This document shows positions 35,973 through 44,849 of a DNA stretch of 64,000 bases, piece after piece. Under the pieces are notes generated by a model. The model saw nothing but the letters and a program-made list of their open reading frames with translations. It did not search any database and was not told the origin of the DNA. Position numbers and translations under genes: made by a program. Source of the DNA: Ruminococcaceae bacterium BL-4 (GTDB lineage Bacteria; Bacillota; Clostridia; Oscillospirales; Acutalibacteraceae); assembly GCA_902809935.1 (NCBI GenBank), contig LR778134.1, positions 248,001-312,000 of the forward strand. Reading direction: 5' to 3'. Positions within the stretch are counted from its first letter, which is position 1; each line of letters opens with the position of its first letter.

Positions 35973-38900
35973 TTATAAGCCCTCCCTTCTCCTCTGTCTG
36001 CGCTTCCAAATGAATCCGGCCAAAGAACTGCCGGCTATAATAACCATCCCGGTGACCAAATAAGGCAATGTGCCGCTTCCACCGGTGGCGGGAAGCACGT
36101 AAGCGCCGGTATTGGTGATGTTGAAGTGTTTATCGCTCACCGGCACGGTGGTGGTCGTTGTTGTGCTGGTCAACTTGTAAAGCGTGATGGCAGGGGATTG
36201 GGATAAGTCGCCTGTGGAATTAAAATTGCTTTGAAATAAATAATAGAAATTATCTGGCTGGTAGTAGGCTCCGAGGTGAGAGCTATTATAGCGAATGTAG
36301 TTCGAATAAATCGTATAGGTCGTGGCCGAATTGGTGGCGCAGAACATATAACCTGAATTATATACAAACGACAGGTCTCTCCCACTGCTCTTGTTCGTCA
36401 GCTTGAAGTAACTGCCGTTTGCGGTAGCGACCCACTCGGAGGTAAGCGGTGTATTTGCCACGTTGCCGCTGGTATTCGCCGCCCACGAAAGCAGATCCGC
36501 ACTGGTGTTTGCCAACGCTCCGCTGCCGCTTACCATCAGATAGGTTTCGCCGTCCTCGAAGTTTGTAGCCTGTGTCCAGTTCTGTACCGCCGTACTTGTC
36601 GGCTTCGTAGGCGGTGTTCCCTCCGTCACCGTACCGGTATAGCCGGTAATGGGAAGTTCGCCGACCGTGTAAACAATTGTATTCCCGTCCGTGTCATATT
36701 TCTTAAGATCCGTCCAAAGGTGGAACCAGTTGTCCGCCGCCGTAATCGTAACCGGGGTACCGTATGCAGCCCCGTTCGCGTAAAGCTGCACCTGAATGGA
36801 ATCGGTCGGAGTGCAGTTGTTCCAAGTTTTCTGTACCGAAACAGAAAATCCAGAAATTCTTGTTTGGGTTTCATTGGCATTGTATGAATAGCTGTCGTTG
36901 AAGGTTGAATACGCTTTATTATCCAGTGTACCGCCGGTACCCTCCAAGACATGATTCGCTGGGGTATCCAATATTGTTACATTAAACCGGAGCTGATAGA
37001 CCTGCCCTCTCAATACCATGGTGTTTTGTAGATAATCCGAAGCAAAAGCGAGTGTTACCGTCTGCCCCGTACTCGTATCTCCCGACACGTTTGCCGTTGC
37101 AGTAGTCGGCGACAACGCAATCTGCGTTCCCTCTCCTAAAGGCACCGCAGGCGTTTTCGTCGTATCCAGGCCACTAGGATATATGTACAGCTGCGCGGAA
37201 CCTGGTACATATTCAACACCCGCCGGAAGGTTATCGGTGATAACAAAAGAATTGTATTTGCCGGTACCGGTGACGTTGGCCACACCGACCTGCTGGTTTA
37301 CTTTGTAGGTAAGTGTCGCACCAATTGCTGCCGTATTAGACGTCACATCAGTTTCATCGGAATCACTGACTGTTTTGGTCGGAGGTGGGGGGATAACATG
37401 ATTCAGTGCGCCTGAGGAAGGCGCCCACCAGTAACAAGTAGGGTCAACACCTGAATAGACGTCGCCTGGACCATGATGCGTTGTAAAGTGGAACGCTCCG
37501 TCTTGATAACAGGAGACGGAATGCTTCCAAAACGTCGGTGAGTCCACATAATCATCCGCACCGGTCTGCAGAGTCGTCGAATAAGCATCTATTTGACCTG
37601 GATTCAAAGTAGACGGCACGAAGTCTATACCTCCGCCAACCGCGCTCGCCAGCTCATTAATGTGATATGGATCGTTCGGATTAAAGTCAACTTCTTCACT
37701 CAAGTTACTATACGCTCTTCCGTAGCTCAAGGAATGGATGGTATAATAAGAGTCGGTAATAGGGATGTTCGGCGCAGCGCTGAGCTCAGCCTCGGTCATA
37801 CCTTCGTTATAATAGAAGAACTGAATCGTAACTTCATTGTTTGAAATACCATATTCATAAACTCCGTTAAACAGCGAATCAGCCAACTGCAGCGCGGCTT
37901 GTGTCCCGTCAAGTGCACTGGTAATTTTATACGTAACATGCGCGCCGACTTGGACTCCGTTATACTCCCCGACAATCGGATACGTCACATTGATTGTGGC
38001 CTCTGTCCCTGCGGGGGCGCCTGTGAGATAAATAACCTTTCCTGTCGAGCAGAGATAATCACCGTAACCCCATATGCCATAAGTCATATAGGGATAAATT
38101 GTCGTGTAGTTATCCTGTGTAATAGTCTGGGCAGTGTAAGGATAACTGCAAGTGCAGCTATTAAAAATAATCGGTTTATACCCCGCACGATAATCAATGG
38201 CGCAAGCCGACGGCGCACTAAAGGCATTCGGGTCCAATTGTGTAGTTGGCATTCCCAAAACGGTTTCAGTAAATGTTATGACACACCCGCCGCTGTCGCT
38301 AGTTACTTCAGCCGTATATCCACTGACATCAGGCACATCTACCGAATAAGCCACCGTCTGGCCGCTGATCGTGGTCGGAAGGCCTAAGAATGTATCTGTC
38401 CAGTTGTTAGCAGCGTTCAATGTAACAGAACCGACTGTTTCGTCGGTAGTCGTTCCATAGGAGCGTTTCAGCGTCACCGTCACGCTGTCGGCGGTATGTG
38501 CCGATGGGCCGTCTGACCATCCGATTGTGACCGGCAGATCGCCCGTCGCAGGCGTCGTCACCGCATAAATAGAGAAATGTGTTGTCTTAAAAGATACCTC
38601 ACTATTCGTCTTCGCAGCAACCGCCAAATTTTCCGGAGCACTGCCGCTGTCCGGCACGTAGTATACGCTGTAATTACTGTCCGCCGGCAGGGTAACGTCA
38701 CTCGTTCCCGCTTCCTTTGTCTGAGTATCATCCTCCACCTTAGGCAGTATAATATCCACCATCACAGGGGCGTCTGCCGCCGGTTCGAAGATTGTGCCGT
38801 CCGGCAGCAGGACGGAGATATCATATGCCGCAAGAACAGCTTGGTCTTTTATTTCTACATTTTTCACTGGATAAGCTATTATCGCTGCATCAGCAGGGAG

Positions 38901-39812
38901 CAAACCGCTAATCGTGATCTTTGTCCCATTATTCAGTGGGACTGTCAAATCATCATCTTGGTAAATGGATGCAGTTAATGTCTGTTGGGTCAGCTGAGAA
39001 CTCCCAAGCATTTGCGATGCCGCCTGCGAATCTGTCTGCGATGCCGCCTGCGAATCTGTCTGTGATGCCGCCTGCGAATCTGTCTGTGATGCCGCCTGCG
39101 AATCTGCTTGCGATGCCGCCTGCGAATCTGTCTGTGATGTCGCCTGTGAATCTGTCTGTGATGTCACCTGTGAATCTGTCTGTGATGTCACCTGTGAATC
39201 TGTCTGCGGCGCTGTCAGTGCATAGGTTGAAAAATGATTGGTTTTGAAACTGACTGCGTCATCCGCTACAGTAGTGGGCATGTCCTCCGGCTTACCGGAC
39301 TCGGGTACATAGCAGACGCTGCATTTTTCGGTATTCCCAACCGTATTCTGCAACCGAATCGTTACCGTAACCGACTCCGTTGGCTCATAAAGTTCATACT
39401 TTGCGATCCCAGTTTCTGCCTTGTCCGTCTTCGCGTTCGTGGCCTCCTTCCCCGATGCTAGTTCTGCTGTCTCCGTCGCGATTCCCGTGCTCCCAGTCTC
39501 CGCGTCATTGCTCACCGGTCTGAACAGGGAAATATTGTAGGCCGCCAATACCTTACGACCGCTTACTTCGACATCTGCCGGATACGCTCTGACTTCAACG
39601 CCATTCGGCAACGTTCCTGATACCGTAATATCGTTCTTGTCTTGAGAGACCTTGCTATAGGAAGCATCCGTATAGATACTCGCTTTGATTTTCGTGCTAT
39701 TATCTGTCATGGAAACACCGGTCAGGCGAAGTTGCCAGACTACGCTGAAAGCCACCAGCAGAGACAGCGTCAGCGTCAGACTCCTTATCATTATTTTTTT
39801 TATTTTTTTCAT
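35973..39812 (-). CDS. Large multidomain adhesin / tip pilin, LPATG-anchored
   Basis: 1279 residues. After the signal peptide come two copies of one domain (about 40-200 and 280-425), each starting with a KASIYTD-like strand and ending FKT-HFS-YA. They are separated by eight-residue SQTDSQAA-type repeats (about 205-270). Next are a Cna-B domain (about 430-525), a unique Cys- and Tyr-containing region (about 540-800, NSCTCSYPYT), an isopeptide D2 domain (about 815-980), a second Cna-B (about 985-1065), another unique region, and LPATGG with helix and Arg-rich tail. The order, first among the pilins in the operon, and the size fit a tip adhesin. The ligand is unknown. GAGGGAGATG precedes the ATG. 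Confidence 0.88.
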   Translation of the reverse strand: MKKIKKIMIRSLTLTLSLLVAFSVVWQLRLTGVSMTDNSTKIKASIYTDASYSKVSQDKNDITVSGTLPNGVEVRAYPADVEVSGRKVLAAYNISLFRPVSNDAETGSTGIATETAELASGKEATNAKTDKAETGIAKYELYEPTESVTVTIRLQNTVGNTEKCSVCYVPESGKPEDMPTTVADDAVSFKTNHFSTYALTAPQTDSQVTSQTDSQVTSQTDSQATSQTDSQAASQADSQAASQTDSQAASQTDSQAASQTDSQAASQMLGSSQLTQQTLTASIYQDDDLTVPLNNGTKITISGLLPADAAIIAYPVKNVEIKDQAVLAAYDISVLLPDGTIFEPAADAPVMVDIILPKVEDDTQTKEAGTSDVTLPADSNYSVYYVPDSGSAPENLAVAAKTNSEVSFKTTHFSIYAVTTPATGDLPVTIGWSDGPSAHTADSVTVTLKRSYGTTTDETVGSVTLNAANNWTDTFLGLPTTISGQTVAYSVDVPDVSGYTAEVTSDSGGCVITFTETVLGMPTTQLDPNAFSAPSACAIDYRAGYKPIIFNSCTCSYPYTAQTITQDNYTTIYPYMTYGIWGYGDYLCSTGKVIYLTGAPAGTEATINVTYPIVGEYNGVQVGAHVTYKITSALDGTQAALQLADSLFNGVYEYGISNNEVTIQFFYYNEGMTEAELSAAPNIPITDSYYTIHSLSYGRAYSNLSEEVDFNPNDPYHINELASAVGGGIDFVPSTLNPGQIDAYSTTLQTGADDYVDSPTFWKHSVSCYQDGAFHFTTHHGPGDVYSGVDPTCYWWAPSSGALNHVIPPPPTKTVSDSDETDVTSNTAAIGATLTYKVNQQVGVANVTGTGKYNSFVITDNLPAGVEYVPGSAQLYIYPSGLDTTKTPAVPLGEGTQIALSPTTATANVSGDTSTGQTVTLAFASDYLQNTMVLRGQVYQLRFNVTILDTPANHVLEGTGGTLDNKAYSTFNDSYSYNANETQTRISGFSVSVQKTWNNCTPTDSIQVQLYANGAAYGTPVTITAADNWFHLWTDLKKYDTDGNTIVYTVGELPITGYTGTVTEGTPPTKPTSTAVQNWTQATNFEDGETYLMVSGSGALANTSADLLSWAANTSGNVANTPLTSEWVATANGSYFKLTNKSSGRDLSFVYNSGYMFCATNSATTYTIYSNYIRYNSSHLGAYYQPDNFYYLFQSNFNSTGDLSQSPAITLYKLTSTTTTTTVPVSDKHFNITNTGAYVLPATGGSGTLPYLVTGMVIIAGSSLAGFIWKRRQRRREGL
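39012..39212 (-). repeat. 24-bp tandem repeats encoding SQTDSQAA units
   Basis: About eight copies of a 24-bp unit (consensus TGCGATGCCGCCTGCGAATC plus TGTC on the plus strand), nearly identical in the middle and drifting to GTCACC variants at one end. The period is a multiple of three, so copy changes keep the frame. Confidence 0.9.
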
Positions 39813-39828
39813 GTTATCATCTCCCTCG

Positions 39829-41520
39829 TTAACGCATCCATCTCAGTTCGCTCAACGGCCATACGCGCAGTAATGCGATCCCTAAAACTTTATCTTCATC
39901 AATACAGCCCACAGAAGAACTGCGACTGTCTATAGAGTCCACCCGGCTGTCTCCCATCACGAACAGTTTGCCGTCGGGAACCTGATAGGGAAACTCGATG
40001 TCACACTCTCCAATACTTTTTTGGGTGAGGTAAGGCTCGTCCAGGGGGACCCCATCCACAGATACATTTCCGTCTTCATCTATATCCACATAACTGCCCG
40101 GCAGCGCAATCACACGCTTGAGCAGTAGCTTGTTCTCCCAATATAGCCCGCAGATGTCGCCGCTCTTATATCCCCCACCTGTTCTGAGCAAAACAAGAAT
40201 ATTGCCGTCGCTCAGCGTCGGTCTCATGCTGTTACCGGATACCTGAAGAACCGGCAGGAAGGATGTCACCAGCAGCACCGTGACTGCTGCAACAACGACA
40301 AGGATTTCAACGATTCTTCCCAGGGTTCGAAAACGGAGATTCTTACATGTGTTTTTTTTTTGATCCAGTAAGGGAATTGAAGGGGGCGAATTCACCTTTT
40401 CTGTGGGAATAATGGTAGTCTGCAAATTGTCGATTGCACCGATGTTCTGGATGTTGTTGTTCTGTGCAGCAGTTTCTTTATTCTTCAGAGAAAAGATTTT
40501 ACCGTCACCCTTAAAAAGCACATCGCCCTCCCCGGCATTACAATCGCGATAATGGGGCAGGTATGGTTCTTTACCCTCATTTATGTAATATTTCATGACT
40601 TCAGACAAATAAAAATTTTGCACCAGTGCGTCACTCATGGCCCCTCTCGCGGCAACCTCCGGTGATGACCATCTTGTCAGATAGCAAACAAAGCCGGTAT
40701 CGTAAAAGTACAGCTCTGGCGTCTTTATTGGGCTCTCTCCGTCGGAATGCGGGTATATCAGGAACACGATGCCTAATTTCTCTAAAATATTGATCCAGCT
40801 TTTGCAGGTAGACTGGTCAATGTCCGCATAGACAGCGATGGATTCATAGTCAATATGCTGTGAAACGCGGACGGCGGCAGCGGTGATAAAGCGGACAAAT
40901 TTCAGTACCCACACGGTCCCGGAGGTAACCCGGATGTCACGTTCCACATAGTTGGAGAGATAAGAAGAATAGTAAATATTGCGATCGCCGACCTGCCCAC
41001 TGCTGGGCATACAGCCGTTCCAAATCCGTTGGAAAAGTTCCGCTGTAGTCATAGACTGAAGCTTATTGCCCGTTTTAAAGTTTGACGCACACTCCTCGCT
41101 AATTATTTCATGCTGAGACAAAGGTAACATGTGCAGCAAAGCAACGCACCCTGCCAGTGATTCCTGCACACTCCGCATTAGGCAGAATATCTGAGAACCA
41201 ATCAGCCAAAAATCTCCAGGGTTAGGCTTCTTGTCAATTTGAATTTTTATATAAGCAAACAGTTCCGGCGCGTACTGAATCTCATCAATCACCACAGGAG
41301 GCTTGTAAAGTTGCAAAAACTTTTTTGGGTCTGTTTTTGCCATTTTCCGCGCGTGCAAATCATCGAGCGACACATATTTACGCCCTGCACTCTCGCGTTC
41401 AGCCAGTACGCGGAGCATGGTTGTTTTTCCCACCTGACTTGGTCCTGTTAACAGAATCACAGGCCAGGATTTGCTGAGTTCCAGCACTCGCGCTTCTATC
41501 TGTCGCTTGATGTATTTCAT
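39829..41520 (-). CDS. Fusion of DUF4143-type AAA ATPase and signal peptidase I
   Basis: One 563-residue frame. Residues 1-350 are an AAA_14/DUF4143 protein: Walker A GPSQVGKT (26-33), Walker B VVIDEIQYAP (76-85), sensor WLIGSQ, ESLAGCVALLHMLPLSQHE, YLSNYVERDI and IKTPELYFYDTGFVCYL. Its final nuclease-like motif is degenerate (YRDCNAGEGD). After a 45-residue linker, residues 400-563 form a membrane-anchored signal peptidase I with S431 (GNSMRPTL), K468 (LLKRVIALPG) and GDSRVDSIDSR (523-533). No Met lies in the linker, so the peptidase has no visible start of its own. GGAGGTG precedes the ATG. It is the first gene of pilus operon 1, where a dedicated peptidase would process pilin precursors. 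The ATPase role is unknown. Confidence 0.92.
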   Translation of the reverse strand: MKYIKRQIEARVLELSKSWPVILLTGPSQVGKTTMLRVLAERESAGRKYVSLDDLHARKMAKTDPKKFLQLYKPPVVIDEIQYAPELFAYIKIQIDKKPNPGDFWLIGSQIFCLMRSVQESLAGCVALLHMLPLSQHEIISEECASNFKTGNKLQSMTTAELFQRIWNGCMPSSGQVGDRNIYYSSYLSNYVERDIRVTSGTVWVLKFVRFITAAAVRVSQHIDYESIAVYADIDQSTCKSWINILEKLGIVFLIYPHSDGESPIKTPELYFYDTGFVCYLTRWSSPEVAARGAMSDALVQNFYLSEVMKYYINEGKEPYLPHYRDCNAGEGDVLFKGDGKIFSLKNKETAAQNNNIQNIGAIDNLQTTIIPTEKVNSPPSIPLLDQKKNTCKNLRFRTLGRIVEILVVVAAVTVLLVTSFLPVLQVSGNSMRPTLSDGNILVLLRTGGGYKSGDICGLYWENKLLLKRVIALPGSYVDIDEDGNVSVDGVPLDEPYLTQKSIGECDIEFPYQVPDGKLFVMGDSRVDSIDSRSSSVGCIDEDKVLGIALLRVWPLSELRWMR

Positions 41521-41997
41521 GACACACCTCCATTTCAGTTTAGGTAAAAGATGTGCAGTTTGTTCTTAATATTAAAGCACACGGTAACATTATCTTTTTC
41601 TAAACAGAATACCGGTCTGATTGTTCCTTGATAATTTGTTTCAACCATAGGTACCGCATTAAAAAGTGGGATTTATAGTCGATTAACTTTAAAAATCCCC
41701 CATCTTTGGTCTAACTTTCCGTACCGCGTGTTATCCTCCTCGCCAGCCGCACAAAGTCTGCCTTCGTCGTCCGCTTTGCATCATGAAAAGCATCGATTAA
41801 TAATGCGGATGTACATATTACATACCGTATCAAGGCGGCCTTAATATATTCAGAACATCTTCGTTAGCACCTCCGGTCGAAACAAAGCCGTTAAAATAGA
41901 AATGCTCAAATTCTCTGCCTGCGGATTCTCCTCCTGTATTTCTAAAGAAGAAGCTCCAGAAAACATAGGATACTTTTCCCTTTTATTTGACAAATTC
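41521..41997 (-). other. Long untranslated leader of pilus operon 1
   Basis: About 470 bp between the repeat promoter and the fusion-gene start. It holds no credible ORF. The right-hand part (from 41801) belongs to the long direct repeat. No known riboswitch or attenuator is recognisable. The length leaves room for post-transcriptional control. Confidence 0.4.
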
Positions 41998-42056
41998 ACT
42001 ATATCAAGTAATACTGTACATTTTCTGAACATTTTCTGGACGTTTTCTGGACATTT
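41998..42056 (-). promoter_or_regulatory. 11-bp direct-repeat promoter of pilus operon 1 (candidate SARP site)
   Basis: The plus strand shows ACATTTTCTGA, ACATTTTCTGG, ACGTTTTCTGG and ACATTT in exact 11-bp register (42018-42056). Read leftward, the last CAGAAAATGT unit is followed by 14 bp and the -10 box TATAGT (42003-41998). There is no -35 box. The same layout occurs at 42629-42667 and 58004-58062. Confidence 0.7.
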
Positions 42057-42123
42057 CGTATGAGTGTCCGCTTTACTGTGTACTTTGCTGGCTCAGCAAA
42101 GTTTCCAATAGCCCAAATAAAAA

Positions 42124-42170
42124 GGAGGGCGCTTCCCCGTGCAATTGCACGAAGAAGTGCCTCCCCTTTT
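42124..42170. terminator. Terminator in repeat copy A
   Basis: GGAGGGCGCTTC and GAAGTGCCTCC arms enclose a perfect inner stem CGTGCAATTGCACG, with T residues to the right. One mismatch compared with copy B. Confidence 0.85.
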
Positions 42171-42243
42171 TCACATTGTAAACATGCTAAATATTGTTAC
42201 TCTTGAATACCACCATTAACAGTATTGTACTTTACCAAAATAA

Positions 42244-42465
42244 CTATAATTTAGACCCCTTATTGAACAACTCCTGCATGTTAGGACTTGGCTTAATTCC
42301 AAGCTCGTCTCGGTAAAGCGCTTTGACTTCCCCATTTTCGATTGCCATAAATGCATTTGTATCTATGAATATACCTGATAGTTCCATCCTATATTTTCCG
42401 TTTTGAAAAATAAAAACGAATTTGATGTTTTCCTTCAGCAGCTTCTTTTTTACCTTATAAACTAT
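42244..42465 (-). pseudogene. Remnant of a SARP-type response-regulator gene
   Basis: The frame reads YKVKKKLLKENIKFVFIFQN, then GKYRMELSGIFIDTNAFM, nearly identical to residues about 200-235 of the 58249-59373 product. It then jumps directly to ALYRDELGIKPSPNMQELFN, matching that protein's last 26 residues. The receiver domain, the start of the DNA-binding domain and most of the BTAD helices are deleted. Upstream sequence in the frame (to 42561) is unrelated. It is a decayed paralogue next to copy A of the long repeat. Confidence 0.9.
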
Positions 42466-42478
42466 TTTTCTCCTGATG

Positions 42479-42525
42479 AAGTCTCGTGGTATTTTTTTGA
42501 GCCTCCAAAAAACGCCACGAGACTT
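42479..42525. repeat. Inverted repeat at the edge of the regulator remnant
   Basis: AAGTCTCGTGG pairs perfectly with CCACGAGACTT, with T and A tracts inside the arms. It sits exactly where homology to the intact regulator stops, so it may be an insertion scar, a small mobile repeat, or a terminator-like hairpin. Confidence 0.6.
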
Positions 42526-42628
42526 TTCCAAAAGTACCTCAGGTTTGAATTTCCACAGCAACGCTATCTCATTGTGCGCTTACGAACCATATCCAACCGT
42601 TCGGAAGGCAACAGAGCAGACACTTATC

Positions 42629-42667
42629 GGAAATGTTCAGAAAATGTCCAGTATCGGCTGATACAAT
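42629..42667 (+). promoter_or_regulatory. 11-bp direct-repeat promoter of the Ser-repeat surface protein gene
   Basis: GGAAATGT and TCAGAAAATGT in 11-bp register, then CCAGTATCGGCTGA (14 bp) and the -10 box TACAAT (42662-42667). Repeat-to-box distance and the flanking CAGTAT and TGATA are the same as in the two minus-strand copies. The start codon lies about 250 bp downstream. The leader holds nothing else I recognise. Confidence 0.7.
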
Positions 42668-42918
42668 ATAGGTGGAGAATCTGAGCTCAAATGTTCTGCT
42701 TGACATGTAGACATGGGAGATTTGCTGCCGCAGGAAGAGTAGATTTCCACGGCCAAAACAAAGCGAAACAGACAACATTTTGGTTGTCATGCCCATTTTT
42801 CCTGATAAGGCTCATCGGATGCGGTACTGCTTCGGAATCGTTCTTTTCAATTTGTAGCAATTCTTCTAAAAACAAAAGACAATTAAAGAAAAACGTATTT
42901 TAGTACAGGAGGACAGTT

Positions 42919-44694
42919 TTGTTAAAAAAAATTAAATTTTGGGTTACCTTGTTGTTGGTATGTCTAATTGGAATAAGCATTCCTAAAATGGTTTCTTTTG
43001 CGGCGAGTGATCCGACAGCAGTATATTCCAAGGAATATACAATAGAAAATCTGTTAAGCGACTATCAGTATGTTTCTAAAACAGATTTAACCGTCGCTAA
43101 TCATACCGTTGGAGCCATCGCATGCGGAGGAAATGCCGCCATAAGTAATTTCGGTGATGGGGCCATTGCAGCTTCCTATTTTCATAATATCGATGCTATC
43201 GGGAATTACGCGGCAGGAAGCTATTTTTCCGGCTCTTTGGAATATGGGGGATATGCTGGGCTGCCAGCATATTATAAGACTGCCGCCAGTGGAGTTTCAA
43301 CAAATGTGCTGACCCAATATACAGGCACGGGAGAATATATTGATTTTAACAGCGCCTTTACAGACATCTTAAGTGAATCCAATAGCCTTGCGACCGCATC
43401 AGATGCGTATACCGTTACCGAAAGTGATATTACGGGCGATCAATATAGCGGATATACATTGAACCTTCCCCCCTTCTCTAATTACAAAAACATTGTAATA
43501 CCGAAATCCATATATGATAAAGTCAATTATATTAAGATGGGCGCTTTTTCATCTGCAGACGATGCCCGGGAATATCAATACACGATCAGCGTGGTCGGTA
43601 TCACCGACCAGGAACCGATCAATATGACGTTTGGCTATATTAGTCCCAGCGACTCAATTAGCAAGAACATAACAGGGATCCTTGTACCGAATGGAGAAAC
43701 GTTTAATAACAGCAATTCTTTTAAATCAATTCTATCCGGCGGAATCGAAGCCGGACAAATGAATATAGGCGGCATGAAGCTGGTTTGGAACTTTCCGGAT
43801 GCTGCTGCTGTAACTACCGATTATACGGGAGGCCATATTGTAGCCCCGCGTGCAACTGTAACAGTAAACCAGGGAGCCGGAAACTTTGAAGGCGGAATTC
43901 TCGCAAATAAAATTGTCGATTATTCCGCTGAAGGGCATTTCTATCCTTATGACAGCGTGAAAACGACAGATTCTTCATCGAGTGATTCTTCATCGAGCAG
44001 TTCTTCTTCGAGTGATTCTTCTTCGAGCAGTTCTTCTTCGAGCAGTTCTTCATCGAGTGATTCTTCATCGAGCAGTTCTTCATCGAGCAGTTCTTCATCG
44101 AGCAGTTCTTCATCGAGTGATTCTTCTTCGAGTAGTTCTTCTTCGAGTAGTTCTTCATCGATTGATTCTTCATCGAGCAGTTCTTCTTCGAGCAGTTCTT
44201 CTTCGAGTGATTCTTCTTCGAGCAGTTCTTCTTCGAGTGATTCTTCTTCGATCGATTCTTCATCGATTGATTCTTCATCGAGCAGTTCTTCTTCGAGTGA
44301 TTCTTCTTTGAGCAGTTCTTCATCGATTGATTCTTCTTTGAGCAGTTCTTCTTCGAGTGATTCTTCTTCGAGCAGTTCTTCTTCGAGCAGTTCTTCTTCG
44401 AGTGATTCTTCATTGAGCAGTTCTTCATCGATTGATTCTTCTTTGAGCAGTTCTTCTTCGAGTGATTCTTCTTTGAGCAGTTCTTCTTCGAGTGATTCTT
44501 CATTGAGCAGTTCTTCTTCGAGTGATTCTTCTTTGAGCAGTTCTTCTTCGAGTGATTCTTCTTCGAAGGATGAAGCACCAAAGACCGGTGACAGTACCCC
44601 GTCTGTGTGGCCTTACGTACTTGCTGTTATACTTGCCATGATTAGCGTAATTGGTATCCTGTGTTTTGACAAGAAGAAAAAGGCAGACAAATAA
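42919..44694 (+). CDS. Choice-of-anchor-A surface protein with Ser-rich repeat stalk
   Basis: 591 residues from a TTG start after AGGAGG. A signal peptide (about 1-29, VSFAAS) precedes a choice-of-anchor-A domain (about 40-345), recognised from VGAIACGGNAAI, YTLNLPPFSNYKNIVI, GGHIVAPRATVTVNQGAGNF and EGHFYPY. Residues about 352-552 are a stalk of Ser with Asp or Ile every few positions (DSSSSSSSS-type), and APKTGD, a helix and KKKK form a cell-wall sorting signal. A sortase should anchor it to peptidoglycan. Ser-rich stalks are often glycosylated, but no glycosyltransferase gene is present here. It is transcribed away from pilus operon 1 and shares its promoter architecture. Confidence 0.88.
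   Translation: MLKKIKFWVTLLLVCLIGISIPKMVSFAASDPTAVYSKEYTIENLLSDYQYVSKTDLTVANHTVGAIACGGNAAISNFGDGAIAASYFHNIDAIGNYAAGSYFSGSLEYGGYAGLPAYYKTAASGVSTNVLTQYTGTGEYIDFNSAFTDILSESNSLATASDAYTVTESDITGDQYSGYTLNLPPFSNYKNIVIPKSIYDKVNYIKMGAFSSADDAREYQYTISVVGITDQEPINMTFGYISPSDSISKNITGILVPNGETFNNSNSFKSILSGGIEAGQMNIGGMKLVWNFPDAAAVTTDYTGGHIVAPRATVTVNQGAGNFEGGILANKIVDYSAEGHFYPYDSVKTTDSSSSDSSSSSSSSSDSSSSSSSSSSSSSSDSSSSSSSSSSSSSSSSSSSDSSSSSSSSSSSSSIDSSSSSSSSSSSSSSDSSSSSSSSSDSSSIDSSSIDSSSSSSSSSDSSLSSSSSIDSSLSSSSSSDSSSSSSSSSSSSSSDSSLSSSSSIDSSLSSSSSSDSSLSSSSSSDSSLSSSSSSDSSLSSSSSSDSSSKDEAPKTGDSTPSVWPYVLAVILAMISVIGILCFDKKKKADK
43972..44568 (+). repeat. 18-bp tandem repeats encoding the Ser stalk
   Basis: About 33 consecutive units of a degenerate 18-bp pattern (TCTTC[AT]TCGAG[TC][GA][AG]TTC), covering about 600 bp. 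Variants at the Asp, Ile and Leu codons are mixed. The multiple-of-three period preserves the frame during slippage. Confidence 0.93.
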
Positions 44695-44811
44695 CTCCAC
44701 AAAAAGGAACGAACAGTAGTAAGACAAACAAGCAATCAGCAAAAACAGAAGAGTGTCTCCAGTTGAATTAACCCCAAAAAGTTTGACAAATAAATTTGTT
44801 TAGCAACCGAA

Positions 44812-44849
44812 AAGGCTTGCTGTCTGTGCAAAACAGATGGCAAGCCTTT
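44812..44849 (+). terminator. Terminator after the Ser-repeat surface gene
   Basis: AAGGCTTGCTGTCTGT pairs with ACAGATGGCAAGCCTT, with only a few T residues after it. It lies 118 bp past the stop. Confidence 0.75.

Larger units (their letters stand above)
41801..42290. repeat. Long direct repeat, copy A
   Basis: About 490 bp, over 90% identical by eye to 57807-58330, in the same orientation and offset by about 16,006 bp. It spans the leader end, the 11-bp repeat promoter, the terminator and the 3' end of the response-regulator gene. Confidence 0.92.

Noticed and set aside
41850-42032. A 60-codon minus-strand frame conserved in both long repeats (also at 57856-58038)
   Set aside because: The start codon lies inside the 11-bp repeats and upstream of the -10 box, so the proposed transcript would not contain it. 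Its conservation follows from the recent duplication.
43972-44568. Regular short repeats that might suggest a CRISPR array
   Set aside because: The units are tandem without unique spacers and lie in a coding frame. No cas gene is present.
43814-44581. A 255-codon minus-strand frame rich in KKNHSKKNCS units
   Set aside because: It is the reverse reading of the 18-bp Ser-stalk repeats. The plus-strand frame has a signal peptide, anchor domain and sorting signal.
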